64,000 nt of DNA from Sulfurimonas sp. (GTDB lineage Bacteria; Campylobacterota; Campylobacteria; Campylobacterales; Sulfurimonadaceae): the NCBI GenBank assembly GCA_016744115.1, contig JADGEZ010000003.1, forward strand, positions 1 to 64,000. Reading direction: 5' to 3'. The position numbers were made by a program, and so were the translations under genes. Shown piece after piece: positions 35,852-46,051 of the stretch. The stretch's first letter is position 1, and each line of letters begins with the position of its first letter. A model generated the notes under the pieces. That model was not told the origin of the DNA, did not search any database, and saw nothing but the letters and a program-made list of their open reading frames with translations.

Positions 35852-36305
35852 AAATATAGATGTACTCCTTATAGCACTTAGTTCTCCTATACAAATTGGA
35901 ATATACGAAAACAAGAAACTCATTGATACTATTGTTTCAAATGAAAAAAGTTCTCAAATTCTTCCTAGTGTCTATAAAACAATTTTAGATTCTTATAATA
36001 TTGAAAAACTTTTTTTTGCAAATGGTCCTGGAAGCTTTATGGCGATAAAAGTTTCCTATATATTTTTAAAGTCTTTAAGTATTTTAAAAAAAATACCACT
36101 TTTTGCAAGAGATGCCTTTTATTTTAATAATAATCAAGCAATAAAAGCGATAGGAAAGCTATATTTTGTTAAAATAGATTCAGAAATAAAAACTCAAAAG
36201 TTAGAAACAGTACCTGAAGCCACATTTGAGCTTCCAGTTGTGCTTGATTATACTGAGTTTAAAGAAAAATCAACACCGCTTTATTGTATAGGTGCTGTTG
36301 CTTAG
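35844..36305 (+). CDS. tsaB: tRNA t6A biosynthesis protein TsaB
   Basis: 153 aa from the Met at 35844 ([19 protein letters not shown]); an earlier in-frame Met at 35808 lies inside lpxC and is unlikely. TsaB is the inactive ASKHA-fold partner of TsaD in N6-threonylcarbamoyladenosine formation. The motif [20 protein letters not shown] is the family signature. It is shorter than the E. coli protein (about 230 aa), the usual state in this phylum. TsaE is encoded at 15262-15675. Confidence 0.87.
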   Translation: MPKNIDVLLIALSSPIQIGIYENKKLIDTIVSNEKSSQILPSVYKTILDSYNIEKLFFANGPGSFMAIKVSYIFLKSLSILKKIPLFARDAFYFNNNQAIKAIGKLYFVKIDSEIKTQKLETVPEATFELPVVLDYTEFKEKSTPLYCIGAVA

Positions 36306-36328
36306 ATTACAATAAAGGTGCTTTAAGC

Positions 36329-37210
36329 ATGACAATAAGCGTTCCTGCGACTTCAGCAAATCTTGGACCTGGATTTGATTCTTTAGGTTTAGCGGTTGAT
36401 TTGAGAAATCGTGTAGAGTTTCATCAATCAAAATTTTTCAGTGTATCTATCAAAGGTGAGGGTGAAAATAATCCTAGATTAAAAGGAAATAACCTTTTTA
36501 TTAGTATATTTAACGAACATTATTCACGCCTAACAAAGAAAAAACAAAACTTTAAATTTACATTTTACAACTCTATTCCAATGTCTCGTGGTTTAGGTTC
36601 TTCTTCTGCTGTGATTGTTTCAGCAATTGCGTCAGCACATGAAGCAGCAGGAATAAGAGTTTCAAAAAGAAGAATTTTGAATCATGCCCTTGTATATGAA
36701 TCTCATCCCGATAACATCACGCCTGCCGTAATGGGTGGCTTCAATGCTGCTACAGTTGAGAAAAATAAAGTTTTTTCACAAAAAAAACATCTTCCAGATT
36801 ACATTAAGGCTATTGTAGTTATTCCAAATAAGCAAATGAATACAGCAAAGGGAAGAATGCTTCTACCTAAATCATATTCTAAAGAAAATGCTACTTATAA
36901 TTTATCTCACACAGCCTTAAGTGTAGCTGCATTTTTCAATGAAGATTGGGAGATGTTAAAATTAGCATCGCAGGATAGGTTTCATCAAAAAGCAAGGATG
37001 AAAACACTGTCAGAACTTTTTTCAGTTCAAAAAATTGCTTATGAGAGTGGAGCCTTGATGAGTACGCTATCAGGGAGTGGATCTACATTTTTCTCAATGG
37101 CTTATGATGAAGATTCCCCAATGATAGCAAATAAATTAGCTCAAAAATTCCCAGACTTTACAGTAAGAATTTTAGATTTTGATAATAATGGCTTAACAAT
37201 AGAGAAGTAA
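36329..37210 (+). CDS. thrB: Homoserine kinase
   Basis: 293 aa from ATG 36329; upstream in-frame starts overlap tsaB. It phosphorylates homoserine for threonine synthesis. GHMP-kinase motifs are [19 protein letters not shown] at the N-terminus, [18 protein letters not shown] (ATP loop, about 87-104), and [11 protein letters not shown] (about 248). A ribosome site AAAGGTG precedes the start. It heads the conserved thrB-ylxR-infB-rbfA-rimP run. Confidence 0.94.
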   Translation: MTISVPATSANLGPGFDSLGLAVDLRNRVEFHQSKFFSVSIKGEGENNPRLKGNNLFISIFNEHYSRLTKKKQNFKFTFYNSIPMSRGLGSSSAVIVSAIASAHEAAGIRVSKRRILNHALVYESHPDNITPAVMGGFNAATVEKNKVFSQKKHLPDYIKAIVVIPNKQMNTAKGRMLLPKSYSKENATYNLSHTALSVAAFFNEDWEMLKLASQDRFHQKARMKTLSELFSVQKIAYESGALMSTLSGSGSTFFSMAYDEDSPMIANKLAQKFPDFTVRILDFDNNGLTIEK

Positions 37211-37240
37211 CTCTATTAATTAAAGTAAGTTTTAGATATA

Positions 37241-37504
37241 ATGTCAAAAAAATTTCACCAAGCAATAAGAATGTGTGTTTCTTGTAGAGAAAGAGTTGAA
37301 CAAAAGCTTTTAGTAAGACTTCAATGTATTGAGGGCATACTAAAAGCTTTTAACAATAATGGAAGAAGTTTTTATATATGTAAGACTTGTCTTTTGAATG
37401 AAAAAAAAATCATGAAATCACTTATGCGACAATGCAAAAGTGGTGATAAAGATAAACTTGCAACCAGACTAAAGGAGATCATCACTGATGATAGAGAAAG
37501 TTAA
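37241..37504 (+). CDS. ylxR: YlxR-family (DUF448) nucleic acid-binding protein
   Basis: 87 aa. It has the [20 protein letters not shown] start and a cysteine pair in YICKTCLLN, typical of YlxR, an RNA/nucleoid-binding protein universally found between nusA and infB. The ATG at 37241 is part of a TATAAT sequence (37237-37242), so either the promoter match is chance or translation starts at Met 11 (37271). It overlaps infB by 17 bases. Confidence 0.88.
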   Translation: MSKKFHQAIRMCVSCRERVEQKLLVRLQCIEGILKAFNNNGRSFYICKTCLLNEKKIMKSLMRQCKSGDKDKLATRLKEIITDDRES

Positions 37505-40052
37505 AGTAAGTGAGATAGCGGCAGAATTAGGAATAGCATCAAAAGATGTTGTTAAAAAAGCACAAGATTTGAATATAGCAGTAAAAGCTGCCAATAGTAC
37601 TGTAACAGTGGAAGAAGCAGATAATTTAATGAAATTCATTATGAATGGAGAAGTTATCCCAGCGGAAACTTCAATAGAAAAAGAGCAAAAGAGTTCAACT
37701 CCAGTAGAATCTGTTGGTGAAAAAAATATAGAAGAAAAAACTAAAGTTCTTGAAGAAGTGAAAAAGGAAATAGTAAAAGAAGTTCCTCCTAAAACTCCAG
37801 AAAAAGAAACTAAAACTCCAGTGACTAAAACGAAGTTAGGTATCATTAAAATTCAAGCAAATATTATGCCTAGGGTTAAAAAATCAGGTCTTAAAATTGT
37901 TAAAAAGAGAAAGCCTAAGGTTGAAGAAAATTATTCTATGCCCACAAAGCAAGCTTCAGTATCCTCTTATGGAAAAATGAGTGCAAAAGTATTAGAAGAA
38001 TTAGCTCAGAAGAAAAGAACAAGGTCATCTTCCTCGACAGCTAGAAAACAAGAGCAGGGTATTCGTATGGATATTTTTGGCGGTTCTATGGCTGATGTGT
38101 CTATGGATATGGACAATCAAGTTACATTACTAGATTTAAATTCAACTGAACGAGCACCTCTTCCAGTAGAAGAGCCAAGAAAACCACGCGCACCAAAACC
38201 AGCAGGAAGAAATGCAAATAAAAAACAAGCTCCTCGTGGTAGAAAAGTTCGTAAAGAAAGAAAAACAAAATACGCGAAAGCTAAACAAGAAGAAGAGATT
38301 GTAACTCACGTAGAAATTCCTGAAGATATTCGTGTTTATGAATTTGCAGAAGCTCTTAATCGTCCGATGTCAGATATTATAAAAGTTCTTTTTGATCTTG
38401 GTATGATGATGACAAAAAATGACTTTCTTGGAAACGATGAGATAGAAATTCTTTCTGAAGAGTTTGATGTTGAAGTAACCATTATCGATCCTAAAGATGA
38501 ATTTACACATATTGAAGATGATATTGAAGAAGATACAGATGCAACACATAGAGCTCCTATTATTGCTATCATGGGTCATGTTGATCATGGTAAAACTTCT
38601 TTACTTGATGCTATTCGTGAAGCAAAAGTTACTGAGGGTGAAGCTGGCGGTATTACACAACATATTGGTGCTTATACTGTTAAGCAAGATGGCAAGGCGA
38701 TTACATTTATAGATACGCCTGGGCATGCAGCTTTTTCATATATGCGTCAAAAAGGTACTGATATTACAGATATTATTATTATTGTTGTTGCTGCTGATGA
38801 TGGTGTAAAACCTCAAACTCTTGAAGTTATTAAACTTGCAAAAGAATCAGGTGTTACAATAATTGTGGCATTAAATAAAATGGATAAAGAAACGGCACAG
38901 CCAGACATGGTTAAAGGTCAAATGGCTGAGAATGGAATTAATCCTGTTGATTGGGGTGGAGATGTTGAGTTTATCCCAGTATCAGCAAAATCTGGAATGG
39001 GTATTGATGATTTACTTGAAAATATCCTTACTACAGCTGAGATATTAGAACTCAAAGCAAATGTAAATGCTCCAGCTAAAGCATCTGTTATTGAATCTTC
39101 TTTAGAAAAAGGGCGTGGTCCAGTAGCTACTGTGATCGTTCAAAACGGTACACTTAAAGTTGGTGATTATGTTGTTTGTGGTGCTGCCTATGGTCGTGTT
39201 AAAGCGATGATAGATGAGCATAAAAAACAGATAAAATCATTGTTGCCAAGTCATACAGCGGTTATAGCAGGTTTAAATGAAGTTCCAGCATCTGGTGAGA
39301 CTATGATGGTTATGGATTCTGATAAAGAAGCAAAAGAGTTCGCAATGAAGCGTCATGAATATGACAGACATAAAGAACTCTCAATCTCTACTAAATCATC
39401 ATTAGAAGATATGACAGCAATGATTGCAGAGGGTAAACTTAAATCTCTTAAAGTAGTTCTTAAAACTGATGTTCATGGTACTTTAGAAGCTATTAAGTCC
39501 TCTATTTCAGCATTAAGAAATGATGAAGTCAAGGTAAGTATTATCAGTTCTGGTGTTGGTGGTATCACTGAAAATGATGTAGAACTTGTGAATAATTCTG
39601 AAAACTGCATTCTTTTAGGATTTAATGTTCGTCCAACAGGTGCAGTCAAAGCCGCAGCTAAACAAAAAGGTGTTGAGATTAAAACATACTCAATTATTTA
39701 TCAATTAATTGATGATATTACTGGAATGCTTACGGGTATGATGTCTCCAAAATACACTGAAGAAAATACTGGTCAGGCAGAAGTTAAAGAAGTATTTAAA
39801 ATTCCTAAGGGTCTTGTCGCTGGTTGTATTGTTGTTGATGGTAGGCTTATTCGTGGTGGTATGGTTCGTGTTATTCGTGAGGGTATTGTTCATTATGAGG
39901 GTGAGCTTACTTCACTTAAACGCTTTAAAGATGATGTGGATGAGATTGGTAACGGTTATGAATGTGGTGTTGTGATTAGTGGATACGATGATGTTATCCC
40001 AGGTGATATACTAGAAACATTTAAAAAAATAGAGCAAAAAATTTCATTATAG
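37488..40052 (+). CDS. infB: Translation initiation factor IF-2
   Basis: 854 aa. IF-2 is the GTPase that brings initiator tRNA to the 30S subunit. An N-terminal IF2-N domain ([20 protein letters not shown]), a long basic Lys/Arg/Pro linker (about 60-270), a second IF2-N domain, and the G domain with [15 protein letters not shown] (about 364-378), DTPGHAAF and NKMD follow, then domains II-IV to the C-terminus. Length is normal. It overlaps ylxR and is followed by rbfA after 26 bases. Confidence 0.98.
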   Translation: MIEKVKVSEIAAELGIASKDVVKKAQDLNIAVKAANSTVTVEEADNLMKFIMNGEVIPAETSIEKEQKSSTPVESVGEKNIEEKTKVLEEVKKEIVKEVPPKTPEKETKTPVTKTKLGIIKIQANIMPRVKKSGLKIVKKRKPKVEENYSMPTKQASVSSYGKMSAKVLEELAQKKRTRSSSSTARKQEQGIRMDIFGGSMADVSMDMDNQVTLLDLNSTERAPLPVEEPRKPRAPKPAGRNANKKQAPRGRKVRKERKTKYAKAKQEEEIVTHVEIPEDIRVYEFAEALNRPMSDIIKVLFDLGMMMTKNDFLGNDEIEILSEEFDVEVTIIDPKDEFTHIEDDIEEDTDATHRAPIIAIMGHVDHGKTSLLDAIREAKVTEGEAGGITQHIGAYTVKQDGKAITFIDTPGHAAFSYMRQKGTDITDIIIIVVAADDGVKPQTLEVIKLAKESGVTIIVALNKMDKETAQPDMVKGQMAENGINPVDWGGDVEFIPVSAKSGMGIDDLLENILTTAEILELKANVNAPAKASVIESSLEKGRGPVATVIVQNGTLKVGDYVVCGAAYGRVKAMIDEHKKQIKSLLPSHTAVIAGLNEVPASGETMMVMDSDKEAKEFAMKRHEYDRHKELSISTKSSLEDMTAMIAEGKLKSLKVVLKTDVHGTLEAIKSSISALRNDEVKVSIISSGVGGITENDVELVNNSENCILLGFNVRPTGAVKAAAKQKGVEIKTYSIIYQLIDDITGMLTGMMSPKYTEENTGQAEVKEVFKIPKGLVAGCIVVDGRLIRGGMVRVIREGIVHYEGELTSLKRFKDDVDEIGNGYECGVVISGYDDVIPGDILETFKKIEQKISL

Positions 40053-40078
40053 GTAATATGTGAAGGATACTTTGATTT

Positions 40079-40441
40079 ATGACTGAAGCACAAATAAAAT
40101 TAAAAAGAACAGAATCAGTTCTTAGTGAGTTGATACCTCAAGCACTAGGGGCTATGAATGACAAACGCCTTCATGATTTAAATGTCATAGAAGTTAAATG
40201 TTCTCGTGGTAAGAGTGATGCTAAGGTGTATATAGATCCCGTAGAGTTCTCAGAGCAAGAAAAACGAGATTACCTCAAGTTACTTCGTAAAGCTCGTCCT
40301 ATTATTGAAACATATTGCTTGAAAGATCAGGGCTGGTATAGATGCCCTACATTTACATTTGAATTTGATGAGCATTTAAAACAAGCACAAAATATCGATG
40401 AATTATTTAAAAAAATTGCTCAAGATAAGGGAGAAGAATAA
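40079..40441 (+). CDS. rbfA: 30S ribosome-binding factor A
   Basis: 120 aa. RbfA helps mature the 16S rRNA 5' region. The fold's LKRTESVLSELIPQAL start and the KCSRGKSDAKVYIDP strand match the family; the final helix ends FTFEFDEHLKQAQNIDELF. It lies between infB and rimP as in most bacteria and overlaps rimP by one base. Confidence 0.92.
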   Translation: MTEAQIKLKRTESVLSELIPQALGAMNDKRLHDLNVIEVKCSRGKSDAKVYIDPVEFSEQEKRDYLKLLRKARPIIETYCLKDQGWYRCPTFTFEFDEHLKQAQNIDELFKKIAQDKGEE

Positions 40442-40890
40442 TGTCTTTACAAAGCGATATAAACTCACTTGTAAAATCAGTTGATTTAGAACTTTATGAT
40501 ACATCCATAGTGAATGAAAATGAAGAGACAATTTACCGCATAAGTGTTATCTCTACTAAGATAAATGGTGAGAAACGAGCGAGTGTATCTCTTGATGCTT
40601 ATGTAGGTTTGACCCATCTTTTATCTCCCCTTTTAGATGTGACACCTCCTGTTTCAGGTGAGTATAGGTTAGAAGTAGGAAGCCCAGGAATAGAGAGAAA
40701 AATAAGCACTATAAATCATTTTAAAATGAGTATTGGTGAAAAAGTCTCAATTTTAGCTGATGAAAAACAAAAATATAGAGGAACTTTACTGAAAATTGAA
40801 GGTTTAAATATCTTTTTAGAAATAGAAGATGAAGAAGTTGAAATTAAATTTAACGATGTTATCAAAGCAAAAACTTATTTTGAATGGTAA
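40441..40890 (+). CDS. rimP: Ribosome maturation factor RimP
   Basis: 149 aa. RimP assists 30S assembly. Two family segments are clear: SVSLDAYVGLTHLLSPLLDV and EYRLEVGSPGIERKISTINHF (the GSPGIeR-L motif), followed by a C-terminal SH3-like barrel. It overlaps ribD by 7 bases. Confidence 0.94.
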   Translation: MSLQSDINSLVKSVDLELYDTSIVNENEETIYRISVISTKINGEKRASVSLDAYVGLTHLLSPLLDVTPPVSGEYRLEVGSPGIERKISTINHFKMSIGEKVSILADEKQKYRGTLLKIEGLNIFLEIEDEEVEIKFNDVIKAKTYFEW

Positions 40891-41894
40891 TCAACGATAA
40901 TTTTTTTATGCGTCTGGCTATTGAAGAGGCGTGGAAATATCAAGGTTTAACTTATCCAAATCCAGCAGTTGCTTGTACTATTGTTAGTAAAAGTGGTGAA
41001 ATTCTAGCGATTGAAGCCCATCATAGAGCAGGGGAAGCTCACGCAGAAGTGAATGCACTAAAATCTGCTTATTACAAACTTACTAAAGATAAATATATAT
41101 TATCTTTAGTAAGTTCATTAGATATTCATACACACCTTTTAAGTAATCATAATAATATTTTTCATAATTGCACTCTTTATACAACGCTAGAACCTTGTTC
41201 ACACTCAGGAAAAACCCCATCATGTGCCTATCTCATCAGTGATCTTGGGATCAAAGAAGTTTATGTTGGAAGTTATGATACAAACAAAGTCGCAGAAAAT
41301 GGGAATATGATTTTATCAAAAAATAATTGTGTCGTATATAATGAAGTGATGAAAAATGAGTGTGATGCACTTCTAAAGCCTTTTAATACTTGGAGAGAGA
41401 AAAATTTTGTATTTTTCAAATGGGCTCAAAGATTAAACGGCACTACAGACGAGGGCGAAATAACTTCACAAGAATCAAGAAAAAATGTTCATGCAATGCG
41501 TGATGTTTGTGACTTACTTGTTATAGGTGGCAATACTGTTAGAGTAGATAGACCAACTCTTGATGCGAGATTAGTCAATGGAAAAGCTCCAGATATTTTG
41601 ATCGTATCTCGTGAAAAAGAGTTTGATACATCAATACCGTTATTTCATGTTGGAAATAGAAAAGTATTTATACAAAGTGATTTTTCAAAACTCAAAGAGT
41701 ATAAAAATATCGTGATAGAGGGGGGTTCAAATATGTATGAACTCTCACGAGAGTATGTAGATATGTACCTTTGTTACATTGCCCCAAAACTTGGTGGAAA
41801 TGAAGTATTTAAAAACAATAAAGATGATTTTGAAATTTTAAATATACAAAAAAATACTCAAGATATAATTATGTGGATGAGAAGGAAAGTATAA
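40884..41894 (+). CDS. ribD: Riboflavin biosynthesis deaminase/reductase RibD
   Basis: 336 aa. RibD deaminates and then reduces the pyrimidine intermediate of riboflavin synthesis. The N-terminal deaminase domain has the zinc site HHRAGEAHAEVNAL (about 49-62) and LEPCSHSGKTPSC. The C-terminal reductase domain (about 170-336) has FKWAQRLNGTTDEGE, a variant of the usual KxAxSLDGkia, and LLVIGGNTVRVDRPTLDARL. It overlaps rimP and precedes ubiE by 3 bases. Confidence 0.93.
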   Translation: MVINDNFFMRLAIEEAWKYQGLTYPNPAVACTIVSKSGEILAIEAHHRAGEAHAEVNALKSAYYKLTKDKYILSLVSSLDIHTHLLSNHNNIFHNCTLYTTLEPCSHSGKTPSCAYLISDLGIKEVYVGSYDTNKVAENGNMILSKNNCVVYNEVMKNECDALLKPFNTWREKNFVFFKWAQRLNGTTDEGEITSQESRKNVHAMRDVCDLLVIGGNTVRVDRPTLDARLVNGKAPDILIVSREKEFDTSIPLFHVGNRKVFIQSDFSKLKEYKNIVIEGGSNMYELSREYVDMYLCYIAPKLGGNEVFKNNKDDFEILNIQKNTQDIIMWMRRKV

Positions 41895-41897
41895 GTT

Positions 41898-42608
41898 ATG
41901 CAAAAACAAGAAAAGATAGTTTCAATGTTCGATGATATTGCCCCTACTTATGACACAGCCAATCGTGTAATGAGCATGGGTATTGATAAGTCTTGGAGAA
42001 GAAAAGCCTGTGATTTATCGTATAAATTTTACGCTAAAAAGCAAATTGACAAAATTGTAGATGTTGCTTGTGGCACAGGCGATATGATGGATTTCTGGAG
42101 TTCTAGAGCGAATAAACAGCATATTGATATAAGTGAAATAGTGGGTGTTGATCCATCTGTAGGCATGCTTGATGTTGCAAGAGGAAAATACCCTACATTC
42201 AAGTATCACATTGCAAAAGCTACGCAAATTCCCCTTGCGGATGCTAGTAGTGATATAGTGAGTATAACATACGGAATTAGAAATGTTGTTCAACGCACAG
42301 AAGCACTTGAGGAATTTAATAGAGTACTCAAAAAAGATGGACTTCTTGTAATATTAGAATTTATGAAAAATGAAAATCCATCTTTACTAGGGAAAATCAA
42401 AGATTTTTATATGAACAAAATATTACCTAAAGTAGGGGGTGTTATCTCAAATAATCTTGAAGCCTATGAGTATCTTCCAAATTCTATAAAAGATTTCTCT
42501 ACGGTGCAAAATTTGCAAAAGGAACTCCAAAGTGCTGGATTTGAGATGCTCTATACAAAAAGCTTTTCCATGGACATATCAACACTTCTTATTGCAAGAA
42601 AAAAGTAA
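41898..42608 (+). CDS. ubiE: Demethylmenaquinone methyltransferase
   Basis: 236 aa. UbiE/MenG performs the last C-methylation of menaquinone. The start region MFDDIAPTYDTANRVMSMGIDKSWR is the family signature, with VDVACGTGDMMDFW (SAM motif I, about 55-68), YGIRNVVQRTEAL and the final EFMKNENPSL block. Because this phylum uses menaquinone, the menaquinone role is the likely one. The gene follows ribD with a 3-base gap. Confidence 0.95.
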   Translation: MQKQEKIVSMFDDIAPTYDTANRVMSMGIDKSWRRKACDLSYKFYAKKQIDKIVDVACGTGDMMDFWSSRANKQHIDISEIVGVDPSVGMLDVARGKYPTFKYHIAKATQIPLADASSDIVSITYGIRNVVQRTEALEEFNRVLKKDGLLVILEFMKNENPSLLGKIKDFYMNKILPKVGGVISNNLEAYEYLPNSIKDFSTVQNLQKELQSAGFEMLYTKSFSMDISTLLIARKK

Positions 42609-42645
42609 CATTAAAAGCTATTATAACTATCAAAAGGACTTTTAT

Positions 42646-43026
42646 ATGGGTCAAATAATTTATGAAGATAATGAAATTTATGTTGAAAAAGAAGAAAGTG
42701 AAATTCCTTGGTTGAAGATATTTACTAAAGAGTCTTATATAGAGTTAGGTGATGTTCCTAAAAATCTTCGCTTAAAACTTTGGCAGACTTACGATATTAT
42801 TGAATACGAAATGAAAGATTATTATAAACCTAAAAAAATAAATATGGCATCATTTGCGAATATGCTTCCTCGTGTGCATATTCATGTTATGGCTAGATTT
42901 GAGCTAGATAGCTATTTTCCTAACCCTATGTGGGGTAAAAAACTTCGTGACTCTAAGCTTCAACTGAGAGATGAAAAAGAGTTTAACTCAAAAGTTTTTC
43001 AAGCCTTAAATAGAATTTTCTCATAA
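42646..43026 (+). CDS. HIT-like protein with degenerate histidine triad
   Basis: 126 aa from ATG 42646 with an AAAAGGA ribosome site; an earlier in-frame Met lies inside ubiE. The core segment PRVHIHVMARF resembles the HIT motif HxHxH: the first two histidines (including the usual nucleophile) remain, and the third is Met. HIT enzymes hydrolyse nucleotide phosphoramidates and dinucleotides. The NPMWGKKLRDSKLQL stretch is as in the short HIT-like proteins of this phylum. Activity is uncertain. Confidence 0.75.
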   Translation: MGQIIYEDNEIYVEKEESEIPWLKIFTKESYIELGDVPKNLRLKLWQTYDIIEYEMKDYYKPKKINMASFANMLPRVHIHVMARFELDSYFPNPMWGKKLRDSKLQLRDEKEFNSKVFQALNRIFS

Positions 43027-43086
43027 AACTACTTGTTACCATCTTTTAACTATAATGTCTCTTTAAAATCAATTATGGATGTGTAT

Positions 43087-44412
43087 ATGAAAAATAAAAA
43101 ATACCTTAGCTTAGGGTTTGCTTCAGTTATTCTTTCCTTAGGCTTAGTCTTAACTTCAAGCCTTTTTGCAAAAGAAACTACAGACCCCCAAGATAAAGAG
43201 ATGTCAAGGCTTGAATCTTTAGCAAAATTTACAAAAGTAATCAGCATTGTAGAACAATACAATGTAGATGATTTAAGTATAGAAGATTTAATAAACAAAT
43301 CTATAGAAGGAATGCTAACAAACCTTGATGCTCACTCTAACTATCTCAAAAAAAAAGATTATAAAAAGTTAAAGGTTCAAACAGAAGGAGAATTTGGTGG
43401 TCTTGGAATTACCGTTGGAATGAGAGATGGTGCATTAACTGTAATTTCTCCTATAGAGGGTACTCCAGCAGATAAGGCAGGCTTAAAAGCCAAAGATATT
43501 ATTTTAAAAATAAATGATAAATCTACTATAGATATGACTATAGATGACGCTGTTACAATTATGCGGGGTAAGGTTGGAACACCTATTGAACTCATGATTG
43601 TAAGAGAAGGTGAGATTAAACCACTTCCAATTCATATTGTGAGAGGTATTATCTCCATTCAGTCAGTCTATGCAAAAAATATTGGTAAAGATTTTTTATA
43701 TGTACGAGTTACGAGTTTTGATAAAAAAGTAAGTGAAGATGTTAGTAAAGCGATTAAAAAGAAAGAAGGAACAATGAAAGGAATTATACTTGATTTGAGA
43801 AATAATCCAGGTGGACTTCTTGATCAAGCCGTTGGTTTAACAGACCTTTTTGTAGATAAGGGAGATATCGTTTCACAAAAAGGAAGGAATGAGGTTGATA
43901 ATAGATCTTATACCGCATCAAAATATAAAACTATCACAAAAGTTCCAATGGTTGTTCTTATAAATGGGGGAAGTGCGAGTGCAAGTGAAATTGTTAGTGG
44001 AGCATTACAAGATCATAAACGAGCTATACTTTTAGGAGAAAATACTTTTGGAAAAGGAAGTGTACAAGTCGTCCTTCCTATAATAGATGGAGAGGCAGTT
44101 AAACTTACAATAGCTCGTTACTATTTACCTAGTGGGAGAACTATTCAAGCTGTGGGTGTGAAGCCTGATATTGAAGTATTTCCAGGTGAGGTAAAAACTA
44201 AAAAGAATGAGTTTGCAATCAAAGAGGCTGATTTAAAAAAACACTTAGAAGAAGAGCTTAAAAAAGTTGATAATGAAGGTACTCAAAAAGATTTAGATAA
44301 AGCAGATGCAAAAGCTAAAAAAGATATAATTACACAAGAGATGATGCAAAAAGACATTCAACTTAAAGAAGCAGTTGATATATTAAAAGCTTTAGTAATA
44401 GTACAAGGATAA
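43087..44412 (+). CDS. ctpA: Carboxyl-terminal processing protease (S41 family)
   Basis: 441 aa from Met 43087 ([20 protein letters not shown]), which gives a proper signal peptide; an earlier in-frame start at 43033 would add 18 hydrophilic residues. The periplasmic serine protease trims protein C-termini. It has a PDZ domain ([19 protein letters not shown], then [18 protein letters not shown]), the peptidase motif [16 protein letters not shown] with the catalytic Ser, and [12 protein letters not shown] with the catalytic Lys. A TATAAT box lies at 43051-43056. Confidence 0.94.
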   Translation: MKNKKYLSLGFASVILSLGLVLTSSLFAKETTDPQDKEMSRLESLAKFTKVISIVEQYNVDDLSIEDLINKSIEGMLTNLDAHSNYLKKKDYKKLKVQTEGEFGGLGITVGMRDGALTVISPIEGTPADKAGLKAKDIILKINDKSTIDMTIDDAVTIMRGKVGTPIELMIVREGEIKPLPIHIVRGIISIQSVYAKNIGKDFLYVRVTSFDKKVSEDVSKAIKKKEGTMKGIILDLRNNPGGLLDQAVGLTDLFVDKGDIVSQKGRNEVDNRSYTASKYKTITKVPMVVLINGGSASASEIVSGALQDHKRAILLGENTFGKGSVQVVLPIIDGEAVKLTIARYYLPSGRTIQAVGVKPDIEVFPGEVKTKKNEFAIKEADLKKHLEEELKKVDNEGTQKDLDKADAKAKKDIITQEMMQKDIQLKEAVDILKALVIVQG

Positions 44413-44420
44413 GGATTAAG

Positions 44421-45134
44421 ATGCAAAAGAGAGAACTACTTTACGAGGGAAAAGCAAAAAAGCTTTTTTTAACAGATGATAAAAACTTAGTTATTTCAGA
44501 ATTTAAAGATGATTTAACTGCGTTTAATGGTGAAAAAAAGTCTAGTGAATCGGGTAAAGGTGCGTTAAATAATAAGATTTCAACTGAACTTTTTAAACTT
44601 TTAGAAGCAAATGGAATTCAAACTCACTTTGTAAAGATGCTAGATGATAATCACATGCTACATACTAAGGTTGATGTTATATTAATCGAAGTAATCGTGC
44701 GTAATATTGCCACAGGTTCATTAACTCGTAATCTTGGAATAAAAGATGGTACGATACTTCCCTTTACTCTCGTAGAGTTTGATTATAAAGACGATGATTT
44801 AGGAGATCCTAAACTCAATGATCAACATGCACTTATCTTAGGTTTAGTTGAGCATCAAGATGAACTTGATAAACTTCGTAGAATGGCTAGACAAATCAAT
44901 GATATTCTCCGTCCATATTTTTTAGAGCGTGGTCTTAATCTAGTTGATTTTAAACTAGAATTTGGAAAAGATTCTACTGGAAATATAATCCTAGTAGATG
45001 AAATATCACCTGACAATTGTCGCTTTTGGGATGTGCAGAGTGGTGAAAAGATGGATAAAGATAGATTTCGTCAAGGTTTAGGCGGTGTGAAAGTAGCGTA
45101 TGAACAAGTATTAAATAGAATTTTAGGAAAGTAA
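44421..45134 (+). CDS. purC: SAICAR synthetase
   Basis: 237 aa. PurC ligates aspartate to CAIR in purine synthesis. The N-terminal [34 protein letters not shown], and [12 protein letters not shown] segments are the family hallmarks. It lies 8 bases after ctpA and heads a purC-purS-purQ run with 3-base and one-base junctions. Confidence 0.97.
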   Translation: MQKRELLYEGKAKKLFLTDDKNLVISEFKDDLTAFNGEKKSSESGKGALNNKISTELFKLLEANGIQTHFVKMLDDNHMLHTKVDVILIEVIVRNIATGSLTRNLGIKDGTILPFTLVEFDYKDDDLGDPKLNDQHALILGLVEHQDELDKLRRMARQINDILRPYFLERGLNLVDFKLEFGKDSTGNIILVDEISPDNCRFWDVQSGEKMDKDRFRQGLGGVKVAYEQVLNRILGK

Positions 45135-45137
45135 AAA

Positions 45138-45380
45138 ATGATAAAAGCCATTGTAAATATATCTCTTAAAACGGGTGTTTTAGATTCTCAAGGAAAAGCT
45201 GTTCACCACGCACTTGATTCTCTTGATTTTAAAGGGGTTAGTGATGTCCGTATTGGGAAACAAATCATTTTAAAACTAGACACAGATGACAAAATGAAAG
45301 GTATGAAAGATGTAGAAAAAATGTGCGAAGAACTTTTAGCCAATACTGTTATCGAAGACTATGAGATAGAGCTAGTATAA
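45138..45380 (+). CDS. purS: FGAM synthase small subunit PurS
   Basis: 80 aa. PurS bridges PurL and PurQ in the multi-subunit formylglycinamidine ribonucleotide synthase. The IKAIVNISLKTGVLDSQGKAV start, the GVSDVRIGKQIILKLD strand and the final MCEELLANTVIEDYEIELV are typical. It shares its last base with the purQ start. PurL is not in this window. Confidence 0.95.
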   Translation: MIKAIVNISLKTGVLDSQGKAVHHALDSLDFKGVSDVRIGKQIILKLDTDDKMKGMKDVEKMCEELLANTVIEDYEIELV

Positions 45381-46051
45381 TGAAAGTATCAATCGTCCAA
45401 TTTCCAGGTACGAACTGCGAGTATGATACACGAGATGCTTTTCAAAGATTAGGTGCTACTACAGAAATTGTATGGCACAAAGCACAAATTCTTCCTGAAA
45501 ATACGGATTTACTTGTGATTGCTGGTGGTTTTTCTTATGGTGACTACTTAAGATGTGGTGCTATTGCAAGATTTTCACCTATTATGAAAGAGGTGACTAC
45601 TTATGCAAATAATGGAGGGACAGTTCTTGGAATTTGTAATGGTTTCCAAGTTTTAACTGAGGCTGGATTACTCCCAGGTGCATTAAAAAGAAATGACAAT
45701 CTTCATTTTATCTCTAAGCACCATCATTTAAAAGTTATAAATAATGACAATATTTTTTTAAAAAAACTTCCTGTTAACTCTATTATAAATATTCCTATAG
45801 CACATCATGATGGAAATTATTTTATTGATAAAAATGGGCTCATAGAGTTGGAAAAAAATAATCAAATCCTTTTAAAATATACTAATGCCCATGGTGAAAT
45901 TCAAAATCCTAACGGTAGCGTGAAGTCTATCGCTGGAATTTGTAATAAAGATAAAAATGTTTTTGGTCTTATGCCTCATCCTGAGAGAGCAATGGAATTA
46001 ATCCTTGGCTCAGATGATGGTCTTGCTATGATTCAAGGATTTCTACAGTAG
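45380..46051 (+). CDS. purQ: FGAM synthase glutaminase subunit PurQ
   Basis: 223 aa. The class I glutamine amidotransferase supplies ammonia to PurL. FPGTNCEYDTRDAF, GGFSYGDYLRCGAIA, LGICNGFQVL (nucleophile Cys near 87) and MPHPERAME (catalytic His/Glu) are intact. The stop codon's last base is the first base of the next gene's GTG. Confidence 0.97.
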   Translation: MKVSIVQFPGTNCEYDTRDAFQRLGATTEIVWHKAQILPENTDLLVIAGGFSYGDYLRCGAIARFSPIMKEVTTYANNGGTVLGICNGFQVLTEAGLLPGALKRNDNLHFISKHHHLKVINNDNIFLKKLPVNSIINIPIAHHDGNYFIDKNGLIELEKNNQILLKYTNAHGEIQNPNGSVKSIAGICNKDKNVFGLMPHPERAMELILGSDDGLAMIQGFLQ

